From Crocinitomicaceae bacterium (lineage in GTDB: Bacteria > Bacteroidota > Bacteroidia > Flavobacteriales_D > Crocinitomicaceae): a DNA stretch of 9,195 nt. The position numbers were made by a program, and so were the translations under genes. Under the pieces are notes generated by a model. The model had not been told where the DNA came from, did not search any database, and saw nothing but the letters and a program-made list of their open reading frames with translations. The stretch covers positions 1 to 9,195 of the forward strand of contig NZQU01000019.1 in assembly GCA_002696025.1 (NCBI GenBank), read 5' to 3'. Within the stretch, counting starts at the first letter, position 1. Each line of letters begins with the position of its first letter. This document shows, in pieces, positions 6,664 to 9,195 of the stretch.

Positions 6664-8538
6664 TTACTTTTTAAAGTATTTTTCTGAATTATTTAATAGT
6701 ATTTTCTCATCTGCTAATAGCTTATCAAGTATTTCTATAAGTAAAAATTCCTCAATTTTTAATTTTTCTTGAATACTCCAAAAATTAAGAGGGTCTTTAA
6801 GAATGGATAATACAGCCTGTTCATAGTTTTCATTTTTTTCTTTACAGCAAATATCACATTTATTGCATTTTGAACTTGTCTGCCCAAAATATCTAATGAT
6901 AAATTTTGATCTACACTCGTTGCAGTTTAAGAATTGAAGTGTTGCTTCAAGTTTATCTATTGCTTTTTGCTTTCTTTCATCATACGCTTCAGGCTTAATG
7001 CTTAAATAATCATCTGGCATTCTCTCTTCTAAAAAGGTTATGATTGGAAATTTTGTCTGCCAGTAAACTTCAATTAGCCCATATTTTTCAAGTTTTTTTA
7101 TTTGAGATATCAATTGTTCTTGACTGATTTTTAGTTCTTTTAAAATTTTTACTTCATTAAGTTTTGTATGTTCATTATATGAGCTATTTGTTTGCTTCAA
7201 TAAACTTCTTATCATAGGAACAAAAGAGTCATGTTTTAATTGAAAATTATATAAATCATGATTATTGATAATCCATTTTACTGAAGTTCTCTTATTTCCT
7301 TGCTCTGAAAAATGAATATTTCCATTTTTCTCAAGTACTTTCAGGCTGTTATATATTTTTAATATATCAAGGTTGAATGTGTTTGATAAAGAAACAATGT
7401 CTAAGCTATATGATTCATTTTTCCCAGATCCAATGGCTATTTTTAAAAAATTACATAGAGCTCTATAGGTTAATTTGATTGTTTCAATTTCTGGAAATTG
7501 ATTATGAACCTTGCCAGTCATTTTGTCAAAGTCATCTTTCTCAATAAAAGAGATTGCTCTTGCTAGAAGCCCATCTCTTCCTGCCCTTCCAGCTTCCTGA
7601 AAAAATGCTTCAAGACTTTGAGGAAAATCATAATGAAGTACATATCGAACATTTGGCTTGTCAATTCCCATACCAAATGCATTGGTAGCAACCATTACTG
7701 AATTTTCTTTTACTAACCAGTTGTTTAATGAGTCCTGTCTACTTATTTTATCCATTCCACCATGATATATTTGGCATTTTACATTTGATCCAAAAAGATA
7801 TTTTGCAATTTGCTTTACATCCTTTCTAGTTTGACAATAAATTATGCCACATTGATGATTGTGATTTTTAACATATTCAATAATATACCTTAGTTTGTTT
7901 TCCACTTTATATACTTCATAGCTTAAATTGTCTCTTTTAAATGGGGCTTCATGTATATGGACGTTATTTAACTGAAGCTGATTAATGATGTCTTCTTTTA
8001 CTTTTTCAGTAGCTGTTGCGGTTAATGCTATGATGGGTACTTCTTTTTTTATTTCACGTAATTTTTTAATGTTTAAAAATGAGGGTCTAAAATCATGGCC
8101 CCATTCAGAGATACAATGAGCCTCATCAACAACAATAAGTTGAACAGGCATTGATTTAAATCTTTCAATAAATAAATTTGATTGTATTCTTTCAGGAGAT
8201 GTATATAAAAAATCAATACCACCAAATCGGGCATTGTCTAAAATTAAATCAAGTTCTCTATATGGGATGCCACTAGTTATAGCTTTTGATTTAACTCCTC
8301 TTTTGTTTAAGTTGTCTGATTGCTCTTGCATGAGAGAAATTAAAGGTGACACCACAATAGTTAATCCACCTCTCGAAATGCCAGGAATTTGAAAGCAAAT
8401 TGACTTGCCTCCGCCAGTTGGAAGCAATGCAAGAACATCTTTTCCATTAATGGAATCATTAATTATTTCCTTTTGAAAAGGACGGAAACTATCGTGACCC
8501 CAGTATTTTTTTAATATTTCTATTATATCGCTCACCAA
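6664..8538 (-). CDS. RecQ-family ATP-dependent DNA helicase
   Basis: This is a superfamily 2, 3'-5' DNA helicase of the RecQ family with a role in recombination and repair. The 624 residues hold motif 0 FRPFQ (18-22), Walker A LLPTGGGKS (38-46), DEAH (138-141) followed by CISEWGHDFRP, TAT (173-177), TNAFGMGIDKPNVR (285-298) and motif VI QEAGRAGRDG (314-323). The zinc motif has C542, C558, C561 and C564 in ECRSKFIIRYFG...CNKCDIC, spaced nearly as in Escherichia coli RecQ. However, it lies about 220 residues after motif VI rather than about 55, and the intervening region looks helical and winged-helix-like. No HRDC domain is evident; a short helical tail ends the protein. The start is TTG at 8538 or GTG at 8535; an in-frame TAA lies directly upstream and the fold needs residues from about 7. 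I give no symbol because Bacteroidota often carry more than one recQ-like gene. Confidence 0.93.
   Translation of the reverse strand: MVSDIIEILKKYWGHDSFRPFQKEIINDSINGKDVLALLPTGGGKSICFQIPGISRGGLTIVVSPLISLMQEQSDNLNKRGVKSKAITSGIPYRELDLILDNARFGGIDFLYTSPERIQSNLFIERFKSMPVQLIVVDEAHCISEWGHDFRPSFLNIKKLREIKKEVPIIALTATATEKVKEDIINQLQLNNVHIHEAPFKRDNLSYEVYKVENKLRYIIEYVKNHNHQCGIIYCQTRKDVKQIAKYLFGSNVKCQIYHGGMDKISRQDSLNNWLVKENSVMVATNAFGMGIDKPNVRYVLHYDFPQSLEAFFQEAGRAGRDGLLARAISFIEKDDFDKMTGKVHNQFPEIETIKLTYRALCNFLKIAIGSGKNESYSLDIVSLSNTFNLDILKIYNSLKVLEKNGNIHFSEQGNKRTSVKWIINNHDLYNFQLKHDSFVPMIRSLLKQTNSSYNEHTKLNEVKILKELKISQEQLISQIKKLEKYGLIEVYWQTKFPIITFLEERMPDDYLSIKPEAYDERKQKAIDKLEATLQFLNCNECRSKFIIRYFGQTSSKCNKCDICCKEKNENYEQAVLSILKDPLNFWSIQEKLKIEEFLLIEILDKLLADEKILLNNSEKYFKK
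6665..6683 (+). terminator. Possible weak intrinsic terminator after the carboxylase gene
   Basis: TACTTT (6665-6670) and AAAGTA (6673-6678) are a perfect inverted repeat, better folded as a 5-bp stem with a 4-base loop, followed on the plus strand by five T residues (6679-6683). It starts 6 bases after the carboxylase stop and lies within the last codons of the helicase gene. The stem is short and AT-rich, so this is a weak candidate. Confidence 0.3.
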
Positions 8539-8541
8539 TTA

Positions 8542-8549
8542 CAAATCTA
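8542..8549 (-). promoter_or_regulatory. Candidate -7 promoter element for the RecQ-family gene
   Basis: On the minus strand this is TAGATTTG, matching TAnnTTTG. It ends only 3 bases before the TTG at 8538 and 6 before the GTG at 8535. Transcription from it would begin at or within a few bases of the start codon, so the mRNA would be leaderless or nearly so. No -33 TTG is visible at normal spacing. Confidence 0.35.
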
Positions 8550-8578
8550 TCAATATCCTATGTATTAATTATAAATAC

Positions 8579-8608
8579 TTGTTTGTTTGCAAAAAGAAAG
8601 TATCTTTG
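8579..8608 (+). promoter_or_regulatory. Strong flavobacterial-type promoter for rpsP
   Basis: TTG (8579-8581), 19 bases, then TATCTTTG (8601-8608) fits the Bacteroidota housekeeping promoter (-33 TTG/TTTG, -7 TAnnTTTG) in both elements and spacing, and is the best promoter in the window. Transcription should start at about 8612-8616, leaving an rpsP leader of roughly 45-50 bases. A strong promoter is expected for a ribosomal protein gene. Confidence 0.75.
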
Positions 8609-8633
8609 CACACTTATTTTTAACTTATGAACC

Positions 8634-8648
8634 GAGGTTTAGAACCTC
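8634..8648 (+). promoter_or_regulatory. Hairpin in the rpsP mRNA leader
   Basis: GAGGTT (8634-8639), TAG loop, AACCTC (8643-8648) form a perfect 6-bp stem, ending 13 bases before the rpsP ATG. GGTT could instead pair with AACC at 8630-8633, but that loop would be too tight to compete well. The hairpin lies inside the predicted 5' untranslated region, where ribosomal protein genes often carry autoregulatory structures. I recall that rpsP leader motifs have been proposed in Flavobacteria, but I cannot confirm a match by eye. Confidence 0.4.
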
Positions 8649-8661
8649 AAAACGTAAAATT

Positions 8662-9195
8662 ATGGCAACTAAAATTAGATTACAAAGACACGGTAGAAAA
8701 AGAGCAGCATTCTTTCACATAGTAGCTGCAGACAGTCGTGCAAAAAGAGATGGTAAATTCATCGAGAAGTTAGGAACTTATAATCCCAATACAAACCCGG
8801 CTAAAATTGATATCAATTTTGAGAGATCATTACATTGGGTTCAAACAGGAGCAGAGTTAACTGATACAGCTCGAGCAATTTTATCTTATAAAGGCGTTTT
8901 ACTTAAAAGTCATTTAATGAATGGTGTAAAAAAAGGAGCGCTTACTGATGAGCAAGTTGAAGAACGTTTCAATAAATGGTTGTCTGAAAAAGATTCAAAA
9001 ATTTCTCAAAAGAAAGATTCTTTAGATAAAAAAGCAGCTCAAGATAGAGCAGAAAAGCTAAAAGCTGAAGCAGCTGTTAGTGATGCAAGAGCTAAAGAAA
9101 TTGCAGCTAAAAATGCTCCGGTAGTTGAAGAAGCACCAGCAGCAGAGGCAGCAACTGAAGAAGCACCAGCAGCAGAGGCAGCAACTGAAGAAGCA
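8662..9195 (+). CDS. rpsP: 30S ribosomal protein bS16 (partial at 3' end)
   Basis: bS16 binds 16S rRNA and helps assemble the 30S subunit. Residues 1 to ~80 are the conserved fold: ATKIRLQRHGRKRAAFFHIV, AADSRAKRDGKFIEKLGTYNP (22-42), then a WVQTGAELTDTARAILS segment. From ~115 a long charged and Ala/Glu-rich tail follows (KKAAQDRAEKLKAEAA, then EEAPAAEAAT repeats). Long tails of this kind are usual for Bacteroidota bS16, while the Escherichia coli protein has only about 82 residues. The frame is still open at base 9195 after 178 codons, so the stop lies beyond the window. The ATG has no Shine-Dalgarno sequence nearby, as is normal in this phylum. It is transcribed away from the RecQ-family gene by its own promoter. 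rimM often follows rpsP in bacteria, but nothing downstream is visible here. Confidence 0.96.
   Translation, partial: MATKIRLQRHGRKRAAFFHIVAADSRAKRDGKFIEKLGTYNPNTNPAKIDINFERSLHWVQTGAELTDTARAILSYKGVLLKSHLMNGVKKGALTDEQVEERFNKWLSEKDSKISQKKDSLDKKAAQDRAEKLKAEAAVSDARAKEIAAKNAPVVEEAPAAEAATEEAPAAEAATEEA
9127..9195 (+). repeat. 30-bp in-frame tandem repeat in the bS16 tail
   Basis: Two exact 30-bp units (9127-9156 and 9157-9186) are followed by the first 9 bases of a third, where the window stops. Each unit encodes EEAPAAEAAT. Identity at every synonymous site suggests recent duplication or slippage. The total copy number cannot be known from this window. Confidence 0.9.

Noticed and set aside
8627..8722. 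A 31-codon upstream frame in the rpsP leader as a coding gene
   Set aside because: It overlaps rpsP out of frame and half its codons are dictated by rpsP. I kept it only as a regulatory idea, not as a gene.
1..9195. A defence island, mobile element or CRISPR system
   Set aside because: No transposase, integrase, nuclease or repeat array is present. The helicase has a normal RecQ core and stands alone beside housekeeping genes.

Overview
The window reads as chromosomal DNA of a low-GC Bacteroidota bacterium, most likely order Flavobacteriales. The evidence is a type IX secretion (T9SS) C-terminal sorting domain, several TAnnTTTG promoter elements, start codons without Shine-Dalgarno sequences, and flavobacterial-looking acyl-CoA carboxylase and bS16 proteins. 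I see no tRNA, rRNA, CRISPR array, insertion sequence or phage gene.

Layout. Positions 1-723 (+) hold the 3' end of a secreted protein with a PKD-like domain and a T9SS sorting domain. It meets, tail to tail with a 1-base gap, a minus-strand cluster at 725-3965 that is transcribed fcl (GDP-L-fucose synthase), then a family 2 glycosyltransferase, then a GT-B (family 4-like) glycosyltransferase. A TAnnTTTG element lies just upstream of fcl. Upstream of fcl, on the same strand, is an unrecognised membrane-anchored or exported protein (4031-4930). A compact 85-bp divergent region separates it from an acyl-CoA carboxylase carboxyltransferase gene (5016-6659, +; probably methylcrotonyl-CoA carboxylase beta). 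That gene converges with a 4-base gap on a RecQ-family helicase (6664-8538, -) whose zinc motif sits unusually far downstream. A divergent 123-bp region with a well-formed flavobacterial promoter then leads to rpsP (bS16, 8662 to beyond 9195, +). rpsP runs off the window inside an exact 30-bp tandem repeat in its Ala/Glu-rich tail.

How the genes work together. Fcl makes GDP-L-fucose, a donor sugar, and the two glycosyltransferases probably build a fucose-containing surface glycan or protein glycan. The partner gene gmd (GDP-mannose 4,6-dehydratase) is not in the window. The carboxylase (leucine or other branched acyl-CoA breakdown), RecQ (DNA repair) and bS16 (ribosome) are housekeeping genes with no evident link to the sugar cluster.

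I did not find a convincing new multi-gene system. The points most worth a second look are the unrecognised 299-residue protein, the rpsP leader (promoter, hairpin, out-of-frame upstream AUG), the rearranged RecQ C-terminus with a possibly leaderless start, and the tandem repeat at the end of the window.
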